Below, piece after piece: positions 47,531 through 59,920 of a DNA stretch of 64,000 nucleotides. Origin of the DNA: Thinopyrum elongatum (taxonomy: Eukaryota; Streptophyta; Magnoliopsida; Poales; Poaceae); NCBI GenBank assembly GCA_011799875.1, contig CM022301.1, positions 322,790,929-322,854,928 on the forward strand, given 5' to 3'. Made by a program: the position numbers and the translations under genes. The notes under the pieces were generated by a model, which saw only the letters and a list, made by a program, of their open reading frames with translations, searched no databases and had not been told where the DNA came from. The stretch's first letter is position 1. Every line of letters begins with the position of its first letter.

Positions 47531-49002
47531 CGCACTAAACTATCAAGTAGTCATCAGATCGAGCTTGTCAAACGTTCATAACGTCTGCATCAGCTCCTGC
47601 AGCAGGTCTGTCACCTAGCGGTGCATCAAGGACATAATTCTTCTGTGCAGCAATGAGGATAATGCTCAGATCACGGACCTAGTCCGCATTATTGCTACCA
47701 TCATCTTTCAACTTAGTTTTCTCTAGGAACGTATCAAAAATTGGGGAAGCTATATCGTGAGCTATTGATCTACAACATAATTTGCAAAGACATTTTGACT
47801 ATGTTCATGATAAATCTTAGTTCAATTAATCAAATTACTAATGAACTCCCACTTAAATCAACATCCCTCAAGTTGTCTAAGTGATACATGATCCAAATCA
47901 ACTAAACCATGTTCGATCATCACATGAGATGGAGTAGTCTTCAATGGTGAACATCTTTATGTTGATCATATCTACTATATGACTCATGTTCGACCTTTCG
48001 GTCTCTAGTGTTCCGAAACCATGTCTGTCTATGCTAGGCTCGTCAAGTTTAACCCAAGTATTCTACGTGTGCAAAACTGGCTTACACCCATTGTATGTGA
48101 ACGTAGAGTCTATCACACCCGATCATCACGTGGTGCTTCGAAACGACGAACTTTGGCAACGGCGCATACTCAGGGAGAACACTTTTATCTTGAAATTAAG
48201 TGAAGGGATCATCTTATAATGCTACCATCGTTCTAAGCAAAATAAGATGCATAAAGGATAAACATCACATGCAATCAAAATATGTGACATGATATGGCCA
48301 TCATCATCTTGTGCTTTTGATCTCCATCTTCAAAGTATTGGCATGATTTCCATCATCACCGGCTCGACACCTTGATCTCCATCGTTGCGTCGGGGTCGTC
48401 TCGCCAACTATTGCTTCTACAACTATTGCTAACGCATAGTGATAAAGTAAAGCAATTACATGGCGCTTGGATTTCATACAATAATTAAAAGACAACCCTA
48501 AGGCTCCTGCCGGTTGTCGATATTACAAAACATGCTTATCTCATACAACAATGTATATCACATCACGTCTTGACCATATCACATCACAACATACCCTGCA
48601 AAATCAAGTTAGACGTCCTCTACTTTGTTGTTGCAAGTTTTACGTGGCTGCTACGGGCAACTAGCAAGAACCGTTCTTACCTACGCAAAACTACAACGGT
48701 GATTATCAAGTTTGCTGTTTTAACCTTCTTCAAGGACCGGCCGTAGTCAAATTCGATTCAACTAAAATAGGAGAAACACAGACACCCGCTAGCCACCTTT
48801 ATGCAAAACAAGTTGCATGTCAGTCGGTGGAACCGGTCTCATGTGCGTGGACATGTAAGGTTGGTCCAGGCTGCTTCATCCCACAATGCCGTCGAATCAA
48901 AATAAGACTTTGGTGGTAAGCAGTATGAACATCACCGCCCACAACTTCTTTGTGTGCTACTCGTGCATATCATCTACGCATAGACCTGGCTCATGATGCC
49001 AC
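47531..49002 (-). other. Copia 5' leader and gag start region
   Basis: Between the 5' LTR and the readable gag segment. The primer-binding site is at 48988-49002. No intact gag start was identified; only short broken frames are present, so the first part of gag is decayed or absent. Confidence 0.5.
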
Positions 49003-52000
49003 TGTTGGAGAACGTTGCATGGAAAACAAAAAAATTTCTACGCACACATAAGATCTATCCATGGAGATACATAGCTACGAGAGGGGAAGAGCATCTACGT
49101 ACCCTTGTAGATCGCTAAGCGGAAGCGTTTATCACGCAGTTGATGTAGTCGTACTCTTCGCGATCCGATCACGATCCAACCGATCTAGTGCCGAACGGAC
49201 GGCACCTCCGAGCTAAGCACACGTGCGGCTCGATGACGTCTCCTCCTTCTTGATCCAGCAAGCGGGAGAGGAGAAGTAGATGGGATCACAACCAACATGA
49301 TGGTGTGGTGGTGATGGTGGTGGTGGATCACCGACAGCGCTTCGCTAAGCGTCGCCGGGACGAGGCGGTGGAACTACGGAGTAACGGGAGAGAGAGGGGC
49401 GCCAAGGGCTTGGTGTATCCTCTTGGGGCGTCCCCTCCCCTCTATATATAGGTGGAGGGGCGTGGGAAATAGCCCCTCTGTGACGCCCCCGGCTCAATCG
49501 TGCACTAATCATACACGCAAATGCACACGATCAAGCCTAAGGACTCACGGGAAGATATCACAACACAACTCTAATCAGAAATAAAGTCATACAAGATTTA
49601 TATTACAAGCCAGGGGCCTCGAGGGCTCGAATACATAAGCTTGCGTACAAGTGTCAGCGGAAGCATCAGATATCTGAGTACAGATATAAAAGAAAACGCA
49701 AAAAAGCCCTTAGAAGGCGAGGCAAAAGAAAACACTACGATCGAAAGGCGTAGGCCTCCTGCCTGGGACCCTCCGATCCTACTCCTGGTCGACGGCAAGC
49801 TCAAAGTAATATCCACCCTCGGGGTAGTAGTAGCGATCGTCGGCGGGGCAGCTGTATTCGGGGCTCCGTCATCTGGTTGCATCAAAAGGGATATGGGGGA
49901 AAAAGAAAGCAAAGCAACCGTGAGTACTCATCCGAAGTACTCAGCAAGCAAGGATCTACACTACATATGCAACATTATCAAAGGAAGGCTGTATATGTGG
50001 ACTGGGCTGCAGAAATGCCAGAATAGAGAGAAGGCCTAGTCCTATCGAAGACTAGCATCTTCAGCGGTCTTGCGGCAATAGAAGAGAGTAGAATAGTACA
50101 ATATAATGTAGCAGTAATGATATCAACCTCACCCAGAGATCCTTACTCGACTCCCTGCGAGAAAGCAATCCCAGAGCCATACAGTCATCAACCTCGTCCT
50201 GAGATCTCTTCTCGACTCCCTGCGAGAAGCAATCCCAGAGCCATAGTATCCAATTCTAATTGTATCAATCAGGATACAACTCCGAGTGTCCTTTACCGTA
50301 GGACCGGCTATCGATAGAAGTTTTCTTCCCTGCAGGGGTGCACCAACTTACCCAACACGCTCGATTAACTCCGGCCGGACACACTTTCCTGGGTCATGCC
50401 CGACCTCGGCCAAACGACACACCGCAGCCCTACCTAGAGCTCAGCAGAGAGGTCCCCGCCGGTCTACATCCTAAGCGCAAGGGGGTCTTGGGCCATCGCC
50501 CCTCGCCCTCCGGGTCGTTGCGCACATGGCTCAGATCCAAGCACCACCTCTGTCGTGAATGGCGCCAATCACTCCATGCCGCACTGCTGAACTGGACGTC
50601 TGACAGAGCTTTCGGCTGATGCATACGATGCAGAACGCCCATACTATGCCCACGTGATGGTTAGTGCTATCGGGCCAGAGGCCCACTCGAATCAAATATC
50701 CAAATTGTTAGTACCTTGGGGGTGCGGTAACGAGCAGAGACTCACGATCGATGTGACCCCGTCGCCCCGTCTCGAGGACTTGCGGCAAGGGCCAAGAATG
50801 CCCGGCCACGCCTCGTATTCATCACTCGGGCACCATACAGGCAACCCGCCTTCACAACACACGCGGGTACCCCTCAGGGTCGGCCCGCCTTTCCAAGTAA
50901 CAATAGTACAGTCCAAATATCTGTGTGTCCATAACATCAGGGGGAAATCCGAGGTATCACCCTCGTTGGATTCCTACCCGATATATCCGTCAAGGTGAAC
51001 TTGGAGGAACCACCCTTGCTGGGTTCACACTTGAGGTGTTGTACGACGGCGTCGTTATCGGAAGCGGTGAAGGAGGAATCACCCTCGATGACCACGATCG
51101 ATTAGCTACTCTACAGAGTTAACATCAGAAGTGCTACAAGCGGTTTCACCCTCGGCACTCGATAGTAACGCTGCAGTGTCGTTACAACTAGGGGGGTGAT
51201 GTGCGGTGCCGGGGCCTGGTCTTCAATCCCATTGATCGGGTCTTCGGATAATCCAGCGGGGCAGTCGGGATAAGTTGGGTCACTGATAGGTCTCTACCCA
51301 GCCTATACTAAGCAGTTTAGGTTATGCAGGTAATTATGAACAGCAGGTTACAATAAACAGGTTATGCATCAGAATAGGTAAAGCAGCAGCAGCAATTCTA
51401 ATGCAAGCATGAGAAAATAGAATGGGCGATATCGGGATGATCAAAAAGGGGGGGCTTGCCTGGTTGCTCGGCGGCAAGGCAAGGTTGTCAATGGTGTCTT
51501 CGGCCTCCGGAGCTGCGACGGTACCGGGAACTGCGTCGGGGTCTAACGAGAGAGAAGAGGGGGAGGAAACAGTATAAATACACAGCAAACAAGAGCAACA
51601 CAATGTACGACATGACAATACGCAGTGCCGGGTGTGTTCTAACGTGTGGTTGCACGTTACCGAGGAAGGAGGAATCCATCCGGGAATGTTTTCCCGGTTC
51701 CGGACATTTGTCAGACAGATGACCGGAGGGGAACGGTTCCATGTTCGGATAGTTAGGGACATGTGAAAGACGAACGGACCGCGTATTCGGATTCGTCTCG
51801 TCGTTCTGAGCAACTTTCATGTACAAAGTTTTTCGATCTGAGCTACGGATTATTTTATATGATTTTTCAAAGTTTAAACAATATTCTGAAATTACAGATT
51901 TATTATTAATTCGAATTATGCAAAACAGTAACAGGGTGACGTCATCATGACGTCACTGTGACGTCAGGACCAGTGGGTCCCACCTGTCAGTGTCACGTCA

Positions 52001-54582
52001 GGCTAATTAGGGTTTAATTATACTAATTACAGATTAATTAGATTAACTAGATAATTAGGTTAATAAAACAGAGTTAATCAACTTAATTAATTAACTAATT
52101 AATTAATTATTAGTTATTAATTCATTTTTATTTTCTTTTCTTTTTCTAAAACGTTTTGGGCCGTGGGGCCCCCTAGTCAGTGGCACAGGGGCGTCGGGCC
52201 CCACTGGGCAGTGGCCCAAGAGGCCACTGTGAGCACGGGCGCGCGGCGAGGGCGTGCGCAGCAGGAGCAGGGGACGGTGCGGGGCGCGCGGGAAGCGGCG
52301 GCAGGCGCGGCTGGACGGGGCGAGGCGAGCGGCGAGCGGGCGCGGTGGAGACGAGCAAGGCGAGGCGGCTGCGGGCGCGCGCGATGTGGGCGAGCTGCGG
52401 CAGCGGGCGCAGGGCGTGCGAGCGCGCGCGCGCATCGGCACGGGCAAGGTGCAGCGGCAGGCGCGCGCGGGCGTGCGGGAGCCGCGTGTGCGCGGTGAGC
52501 GCCGGAGAGGAGGAGAGGACGGAGCCCAGCGGGCGGGGATCACCGCGGGCCGTAGGGACTAGGCAGCGGGGGCGCGGGGAGGAGATCGGGGACGGCGAGG
52601 CGTCGACGGGGACGAGGGCGAGGCGGCGGTGGTCGGCGACGTCGACGGGCGCGTCGGGCTGTCCCTGGATCTCGATCCAGAGGAGAGGGAGAGTGGGGTG
52701 AGTGGGTGTGAGGAGTTGATTCGGTTGAGGGGTGTTTGGGTTGGGCTAGGTTTTCTGGGGGTCCTCCAGGGGGTATAGGCCAGGGGAAAATGGGCCAGCC
52801 GACTGGGCTGTAGCCCAGTTGGGCCAGGGGTTTTCTTCTCCTTTTTTTTTGGTTTTGTTTCCTTTTTGTCTTTTCTTTTTATTTATTCTTATTTTCTGTT
52901 TTGCAAATAGTTAGGCCTCAAACTGACTTTTGTAAAATATGGCACTTGTTCCATTAAACGCTAGGCATTATTTACTACTGCCAAAAATTGGTTTGGAGAC
53001 AAACGGAGTTCACACAAATTTTATAATAAATAAAAGGTATTAAACCTTGCAGTTTTGGTAATGTTAGAGCCACTTAAATAATTTATTAATGGTTGGTTAT
53101 AATTTTAGAATAGTCTCTGGAATATTTGCTATTTATTGAACATTTTAGTTTCTATGTTGAACAACTTTTATTTTCACTTTTAGTTTGAATCTCCATTCGA
53201 ATTTGAATTTGAAAAGAGATATGATACTAGTGATGATTAAGCACTGTTGATCATGATGACATGGCATAATCAATAGGGTGATTACTGTAACTTAATACAT
53301 GGGGTGTCACACCCTCCAAGCCCTAGGGCGCAGCTAAGGGGGAGAGGACTTGGACTCCAAATTCAATCCTATTCCTACTAGGACTCCTTCATTTTTTGCC
53401 TTCCCTAGCCACATGGGCTTTTGAGGACTTGGTGTGCCTAGCCCAATAAGGCCAGGGCGCCTCCCCGCAACCCATGCTAGCCCTTGGGTCGTGCTGAACC
53501 CACTTGTGGACTTCCGGACCCCTCCGGAATCCTTCGGAACCTTCTGGAAGCTTCCCGGTACCATACCGAAAAAACTGCACCTTTTTCCGGAACCCAAAAT
53601 ATGACTTCCCATATATAAATCTTTACCTCTCGACCATTCCGAGACTCCTCGTGATGTCCGGGATCTCATTCGGGACTCCGAACAACATTTGGTTACCACT
53701 CATCAAATATCCCAATACTACTCTAGCGTCAATGAACGTTAAGCGTGCGACCCTACGGGTTCGGGAATTATGTAGTCATGACCGAGACACATCTCCGGTC
53801 AAAAACCAATAGCGGGACCTGGATGGCCATATTGATTCCTACATATTCCACGAAGATCTTTTATCGGTTGAACCTTTATGACAACATACGTAATTCCCTT
53901 TGTCCGTCGGTATGTTACTTGCCCGAGATTCGATCGTCGGTATCTCTATACCTAGTTCAATCTCGTTACCAGCAAGTCTCTTTACTCGTTCTGTAATACA
54001 TCATCTTGCAACTAACTCCTTAGTCACTTTGCTTGCAAGCTTCTTGTGATGTGTATTATCGAGAGGGCCCAGAGATACCTCTCCGATACACGGAGTGACA
54101 AATCCCAATCTCGATTCACACCAACTCAACAGACACCTTCGGAGATACCTGTAGAGCATCTTTATGATCACCCAGTTACGTTGTGACGTTTGATAGCACA
54201 CAAGGTATTCCTCCGGTATCCGGGAGTTGCATGATCTCATGGTCGAAGGAACATGTATTTGACATTAAGAAAGTAGTAGCAATAAACTGAACGATCATAT
54301 GCTATGCTAACGGTTGGGTCTTGTCCATCACATCATTCTCCTAATGATGTGATCCCGTTATCAAATGACAACTCATGTCTATGGTTAGGAAACCTTAACC
54401 ATCTTTGATCAATGAGCTAGTCTAGTAGAGGCTCACTAGGGACATGGTATTTGTTTATGTATCCACACATGTATTTAAGTTTCCGGTCAATACAATTCTA
54501 GCATGAATAATAAACATTTATCATGATTAAGGAAATATAATAATAAACATTTTGCTATTGCCTATAGGGCATATTTCCATCA
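49003..54582 (-). repeat. Copia 5' LTR, split by a nested element
   Basis: 49003-49478 and 53317-54582 together match the 3' LTR at 42266-44002. The nested 3.8-kb element is at 49479-53311 with a duplicated CCCTC. A TATA sequence is at about 49443-49452. Short differences include a CATCATTCTCC here against CATCTCC in the other LTR. Confidence 0.9.
49479..53311 (-). mobile_element. 3.8-kb LTR-like element (probable solo long LTR)
   Basis: Ends TGTGACGCCCCC (49479) and GGGGTGTCACA (53311), so both strands start TGTGACRCCCC. CCCTC is duplicated (49474-49478, 53312-53316). TG...CA ends and a 5-bp duplication fit an LTR. The length suggests a solo LTR of a long-LTR gypsy family such as Sukkula, Erika or Laura types (name from memory). 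On the minus strand a CT-rich leader (about 52700-52650) opens into a GC-rich region (52640-52170). No retrotransposon protein is encoded. An alternative is an unusual TIR element. Confidence 0.7.
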
Positions 54583-54956
54583 AAAAGCCCCAGTATTTAA
54601 CATGCAACCTAGACCCACAAACAGACACACCAAGATGTTTAATGAGCCAAGAACCTAGTTGACAATCGAAAACCTTGAGATACATTATGTCTTTAGTACT
54701 GTCATCCAAAATCATCCGAATTTCACTTTTCGAGAAGTTAAACATTAACCCAAATATGGCTTAAAATAGATACACTACCAGCTTCACATGCGCAACATGT
54801 TCCATGATGTCCTGAATGAAGATTACCATATCATTTGCATACCACAATATGGACATACCTTTTGGAATTAGGTGGGGAACCAAACCCACAATCCTATCAA
54901 CATCCCGTGCTTTAGCCATCATTCTATTAAAACCGACAGCAACAATGAAAGATCGT

Positions 54957-57325
54957 GGATGTCGCCTAGAGGGCGGGGGGGTTGAATAGGCGCTTTAAAA
55001 TATTTATGGTTTAGGCTTGAACAAATGAGGAATAAAACTAGCGTTTAATTTGCCAAGCACAAAACCTAAACCAACTAGGCTCACCTATGTGCACCAACAA
55101 CCTATGCTAAGTAAGATAAACAACTAAGTGATAGCAAGATATATAGCATAAAACACTATGGCTATTACAAGGTAAAGTGCATAAGTAAAGGGCGCGGGTA
55201 AGAGATAACCGAGGCATGCAGAGATGACGATGTATCCCGAAGTCACCCTTGCTGATGCTAATCTTCGTTTGGAGCGGTGTGGAGGCACAATGCTCCCCAA
55301 ACTGCCACTAGGGCCACCATAATCTCCTCACGCCCTCGCACAATGCAAGATTATGTGATTCCACTAAGGGACCCTTGAGGGCGGTCACCGAACCCATACA
55401 AATGGCGACCCTTGGAGACGGTCATCGAACCCGTACAATTGACAACCCTTGGGGGCGGTCACCGGAACCCGTACAAATTGCTTGGGGCAATCTCCCCGAC
55501 TTAATTGGAGATCCCGACACTTTCCCGGAGCTTTACACCACAATGATGGAGCTCCGAGACACAACCAACCGTCTAGGGCGCCCAAACACCCAAGAGGAGC
55601 AAACTCTAGGGTACCAAGCACCCAAGAGTAATAAGCTACTCAAACTTCACTTCCACGTATCACCGTGGAGAACTCAAACCTATGCACCAAATGCAATGGC
55701 AAGGGCACACAAAGTGCCCAAGTCCTTCTCTCTCAAATCCCACCACAACAACTAATGGTATGGAGGAAAATGAGAGGAAGAACACAAGAGGAGAACGAAC
55801 ACAAAGAACTCCAAGATCTAGATCCAAGGGGTTCCCCTCACATAGAGAAGAAAGTGATTGGTGGAAATGTAGATCTAGATCTCTTCTCTCTTTTCCCTCA
55901 AGAACTAGCAAGAATCATTGCAGGGATTGAGAAATAGAAATCTAAATGTGAACATTAGGTCCCGAGGCACCAAATGAGCTGCGGTAGTGCCAGCGGTAGT
56001 AGGAGCGGCAGTACCGCAATAAGGCGGTACAACTGCACTTTACCACCGCCCTACCACCGTCAAAACGGGAAGGGCAACAGAAGCTCAAACACAAGCGGAA
56101 GTACATGCGGAGCTGGACTGCGGCAGTACCGCATTAAACAGTACTATCGCTTGAGCACCTCAAGGAAGCCCAAGGAGAGAACAACAGTACTACCACTTGG
56201 GCACCTCAAGGAAGCCCAAGCAGAGAACAACATGAAGCAAGAAGACCGAAACTTTCATAACTTTTACAAACGGACTCCGAAATCAGCAAACTCAAGCTTG
56301 TTGGATAGAAGACGACAAGTACTATCCAACAGCTCGTTGGATATATTTAGAACTAGCAATGTAGAATAAATGCCAATAGGATAAGGAAGAGAACCTTCCC
56401 AAATATGATCCGGCAAAAACTCCAACATCGAAAACACAAAAGATGATGCATACAAAATCTGTTTTTGATGAACTCGAGCTTGTCATGAAGATGACAATAA
56501 TCTCCAAAACTCACATAGAGAAACACCAAACAAGAATCAAGAAAGATAATGCAAGGATGCAATGGTTTGAGCTCTCTATGAATGATACGATCAAGCTATT
56601 CACTCGAGATCCCCCCTAGTACGGCAATCGATTCTATAACCCGGTCTCCCAACTAACATCATTAGACCGGTAAAATAGAAAACATATCAAGGATAAACCT
56701 TTGACTTGCGCATAATCCACTTGAGCTAGATGATGACGATCTTGTGCTACACAAGTTGGACCACCTTTCTTGATTGCGTAGGCTCGATGAAGACTGGTAG
56801 ATTGCTCCCCCATACTCCACTATGGGTGAGACACTCTTCGGCACATCTTCACAAGTCCATTGTCACCACAATGGACGCGAAGCTTCAAGCACGTGATCTC
56901 TTTGTGATGCTCCACTTGAACTTGCACAACGCAACCTTGATGACGAGCACCACTTGATGTCATCCTCCATGGGTTATATGATATCTTCCTTTTTGATGCA
57001 TGCCCATGAAAACGAACCTAACCCCACAAGGAACTCTCACATAGACCATGGGTTAGTACACAAAGTGTAATGGACAATGCTTACCATACTATGAGATCAC
57101 ATGATCCCACTCGGTACATCTTCTATGCTTTGTGTGTTGATCAACTTGAATCCACTCTTTGTACATAGTCTTGATCAACCTCGAATCTTTTCTTCTCCTT
57201 ATAACCTTGAAACCAACAAACAGTCTTCAAGCAAAGCTATGGACAAACCCTTCAAATATAACTCAAGGCAACCATTGGTCCATACGGATTGCCATCAATT
57301 GCCAAAACCAAACATGGGGGCGCCA
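54957..57325. mobile_element. Unclassified 2.4-kb repeat inserted in LINE 3
   Basis: Begins near GTGGATGTCGCCTAGAGGG and ends near GGGGGCGCCATGCTC, a weak inverted match at the ends. LINE 3 RT sequence is on both sides and the residues FNLV appear to be encoded on each, suggesting a target duplication of about 10 bp that has diverged. The interior has GCGGTAGTNCNAGCGG-type palindromic pieces (55980-56210). No transposase was recognised. The same start is common in Triticeae DNA, but its class is not known to me. Confidence 0.5.
55980..56210 (+). repeat. GCGGTAGTACCGC-like palindromic segment
   Basis: Contains GCGGTAGTGCCAGCGGTAGT, GGCAGTACCGC (twice) and a direct repeat of GCACCTCAAGGAAGCCCAAG (about 56154 and 56200). 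It can fold into several short hairpins. It belongs to the unclassified 2.4-kb element. Confidence 0.5.
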
Positions 57326-57780
57326 TGCTCTTTCAAACAAGATTGAACAAAAAGGGAGGCAGAGAATCACCTTGCCTTACCCCTATGAAAGTACCAAAGT
57401 AAGGACCAAGCAAATTATTGATTTTAACACTCGAGGTCCCTCCATGGACAATACCTAGTATCCTTTTGCACCAATTTGCATTGAAACCCTTTGTCTAACA
57501 CATTTCATCAAGTATCTCCTGTCAACTTTATCATATGCTTTCTCAAAGTTTAATTTCAACACAATGACACACAGTTTTTTTCTCTTGGCCTCATGCAGTG
57601 CCTCATGAAGTGTCATGACCCATTCCATGATATTTTGGCCTTTGATAAAAGCAAACTGACAAGAAGCAATCAATTTTCACATAACATGCTCCATTCTAAT
57701 GGTAAGAGCTTTAGAGAAGATCTTAAAGAGTATGTGAATTAAGCAGACAGGTCTATTCTTTTTACAGTATCAACATCAAT

Positions 57781-57999
57781 GATTTTAGGAGGATAGCGAC
57801 AACTAACTAAAAAAATTGTCAAAACATGCCAACATACGATCTATTTTCGACGATCTCATCCCAACGAAGCCAACAATGAAGACATATTGTCCTCCGGGCT
57901 ATCGTTTGGATCGACAAAAAGACTTATTAACTTTGATTTGATAGAATCTTGATGATGTGATGTTTGCATGTATGTACGCCAAGGTATGTAGCTGCATTC
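57781..57999. other. Unassigned border between LINE 3 and the palindrome repeats
   Basis: No gene. A 50-bp segment, GATTTGATAGAATCTTGATG and following (about 57937-57980), is similar to 59927-59970 on the far side of the palindrome-rich block. Confidence 0.35.
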
Positions 58000-59004
58000 T
58001 ACCCTAAAATAAGGGCAACACCACGCTTTGGTCGACAAATCTTTTAAAAAGATGGGTTGGGTCACGATTCCGATCCAGCTGGCGAGTTTTGCAACATGGG
58101 TCATGTTGCGGTCAGAGGTTCACAGCATGGGTCATGTTGCATTCATTCCGTCCAGCTCGCGAGTTTTGCAACATGGGTCATCTTGCGCTCGGTTTGATAT
58201 GCCCAACGAGGTTTGCAACATGGGTCATGTTGTGGTTCGAAATTAGCAACATGGTCATGTTGCACTCGATCCGACCTAGCTGATGAGGTTTGCAACATGG
58301 GTCATGTTGCGCTCGAAGGATTGCAACATGGGTCATCTTGCACTCAAAGATTTGCGCGGTAAATGCTTTGCAACATGAGACATGTTGCGCTCTAGAGATT
58401 TGCAACATGGTCGATGTTACAGTCCTCGCTGATTTCGATTCGTCCTGCACATCGTTGGTTAGTCCCGCAGAGGTTGCATCGTTGTTGAAGTCAGACAAAC
58501 GGCACGACGCTGAGGTAGCAGCAGCTGGCGATGATGGTGTTGCCCGCCGCAACATCACACTGCAATCGTCTCCCACAACATCGTCGACCGTGTCGCGAGC
58601 ACTGCTTGCAGCAGATGCCCCGCGTCCGACGCCCCATAGTAGAGGTCCACTGAAGCAGCCTCGCCTCGTCGGTGGCATGCTCTAAAGCAGTCGTGCCTTG
58701 CTCAGCTTGTAGCACTGGTGGTTGCTGCAACACTGGTTTTTTGGTGGAGCTCGCAGCACGGGCTGGAATGAGTTGCGGTTGTGGTGTCCGGTGGTGGCAT
58801 GCAGCAGGGAACGTGCCCTGATGGTGTGAATCACGAAAAAGGGGAACATTGGAAGAAGAAAGAACAAAACAATTGGACCAGAGCTCTCGCGTGGAGATAA
58901 CGCACAAAAGAGATAAGGTGGTTGTGGGCCCTCAGAGGGACACACATTACTCGAGCAACGCAATCAATGGGTGAGGAAATTCCATCGGTTGAGTCCTAAC
59001 TTTT
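58000..59004 (+). repeat. GCAACAT palindrome-rich repeat, copy 1
   Basis: Starts with CCCTAAAATAAGGGCAAC and AAATCTTTTAAAAAGAT. About nine copies of TTTGCAACATGGGTCATGTTGC and variants lie at 58086-58425, spaced about 30-50 bp apart. Each is nearly self-complementary (GCAACAT...ATGTTGC). A GC-rich tail follows (58430-58800) without a recognised gene. It looks like a non-autonomous transposon. Confidence 0.55.
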
Positions 59005-59920
59005 CCCTAAAAATAAGGGTGTGCTACGCGTCTGTAGGCTGATCTTTTGAAAAGATCGGCCGCGTCACGAGTAGTCACATCTGGCATCATCGGGCGGCCA
59101 AGTGTCGCCTTCATCTTCACCTTTGCAACATAGGTGATATTGCAGAAGAAACTTTGCAACATAGGTGATGTTGTAGATCTTTTTTTTTGTTCGGCTTCAC
59201 CTTTACGACATATGTGATGTTGCGGACGAAACTTTTGCAACATAGATGATGTGGCAGAAACGTCGCTCTTGTTGCCGACGCTTGTCGCAGCAGCATGGCC
59301 GTCGTTTGCAACATTGTTGTTCCAATTGCAACATGATCCTTGTTGCAAAAAGCAACATAACCCTCATCCCCTTTGCTGCATGGGCAACGCCAGAGCTGGA
59401 GGTGCGGTCAGCGACAAGAGGGGCTGTGGCGACAGAGGCCGCCGGTGATGCTCGGGGACGGCGGTGAGGAGGTCGGTGGCGGCCATGCTGAGCTCGGGCA
59501 CTCCACGACGATGCCTTGGTGGTGGAGCCAGCTGCCCAAGGAGAGGGGCTCGAGGTGCCCGCCGACGTGAGTGGTGTACATACCAGCGACGACACGGGGC
59601 GGCGGCGTGACAAGAGGCGCTGGCCAGCATGAGGCCGCGTGGAAGAGGAGCGAGAGACCGACACGGGTCGGCTGGGGGCAGCGCGATAAGAGGTAGAGAC
59701 ACAACGGCGGAGCGCTTGCTCGCCGGTGACGGCGGCGGCGCGTTGGGTGGTGCATGCGCACGCGCAAGGGCTGTGGCGGCCGATCAGGCGTGGAGGAGAG
59801 ATGGGACCAAAATCTAATCCGATGGTCACACAGACGGCCGACGCGCATCCACTTATCAGCCAGGTGAGGCCAAGAATTTCCGTAAAAATAACCCATCTCT
59901 TTGAAGTTCCAAACCTTATT
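59005..59920 (+). repeat. GCAACAT palindrome-rich repeat, copy 2
   Basis: Opens with CCCTAAAAATAAGGGTGTGC and GATCTTTTGAAAAGATCGGC, matching the start of copy 1 in the same orientation. About six TTTGCAACATAGGTGATRTTGC-type palindromes lie at 59120-59355, followed by a GC-rich region (59380-59810). The copies sit head to tail. The right margin is only about 160 bp from the first in-frame ATG of the receptor kinase. Confidence 0.55.

Larger units (their letters stand above)
42266..54582 (-). mobile_element. Complete copia retrotransposon (Angela/BARE-like), minus strand
   Basis: Two LTRs, 42266-44002 (1737 bp) and 49003-54582 (1742 bp after removing the nested element), start TGATGGAAATATGCC on the minus strand and end CCAACA. 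AAAAG flanks the whole element (42261-42265, 54583-54587). The polypurine tract CTGCAAGTGGGAGAC lies beside the 3' LTR (44003-44017) and a primer site GTGGCATCATGAGCC beside the 5' LTR (49002-48988), a variant of the initiator-Met tRNA site. The LTR pair shows only scattered differences, so the insertion is fairly recent, but the coding region is broken. Confidence 0.92.
38903..57780 (-). mobile_element. LINE 3, one element in five pieces over 19 kb
   Basis: Minus-strand LINE segments in order: about 57780-57326 (RT start, FAFIKGQNIMEWV and EKAYDKVD), 54956-54588 (RT core, VGLVPHLIPKGMSI and NFSKSEIRMILDDS), 42260-42171 (GNSLSLGGRLVLINST), 40353-40192 (FFWRNGGLNKKSYG) and 39247-38903 (CKWWWKLE, then LVRAKYKIDNEITLMKH). 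Each piece continues the previous one in the usual plant LINE order. Gaps are a 2.4-kb repeat, a copia element, a copia solo LTR and a gypsy LTR. Both ends are missing and stops are frequent. Confidence 0.8.

Noticed and set aside
52170..52701. Long overlapping GC-rich ORFs on both strands (up to 173 codons)
   Set aside because: Arg/Ala/Gly-rich low-complexity translations in several frames at once, inside the 3.8-kb LTR-like element; no domain recognised.
58080..58430. Regularly spaced palindromes that could suggest a CRISPR-like array
   Set aside because: Eukaryotic context, degenerate units, irregular spacers and no cas genes; these are palindromes of a plant repeat element.
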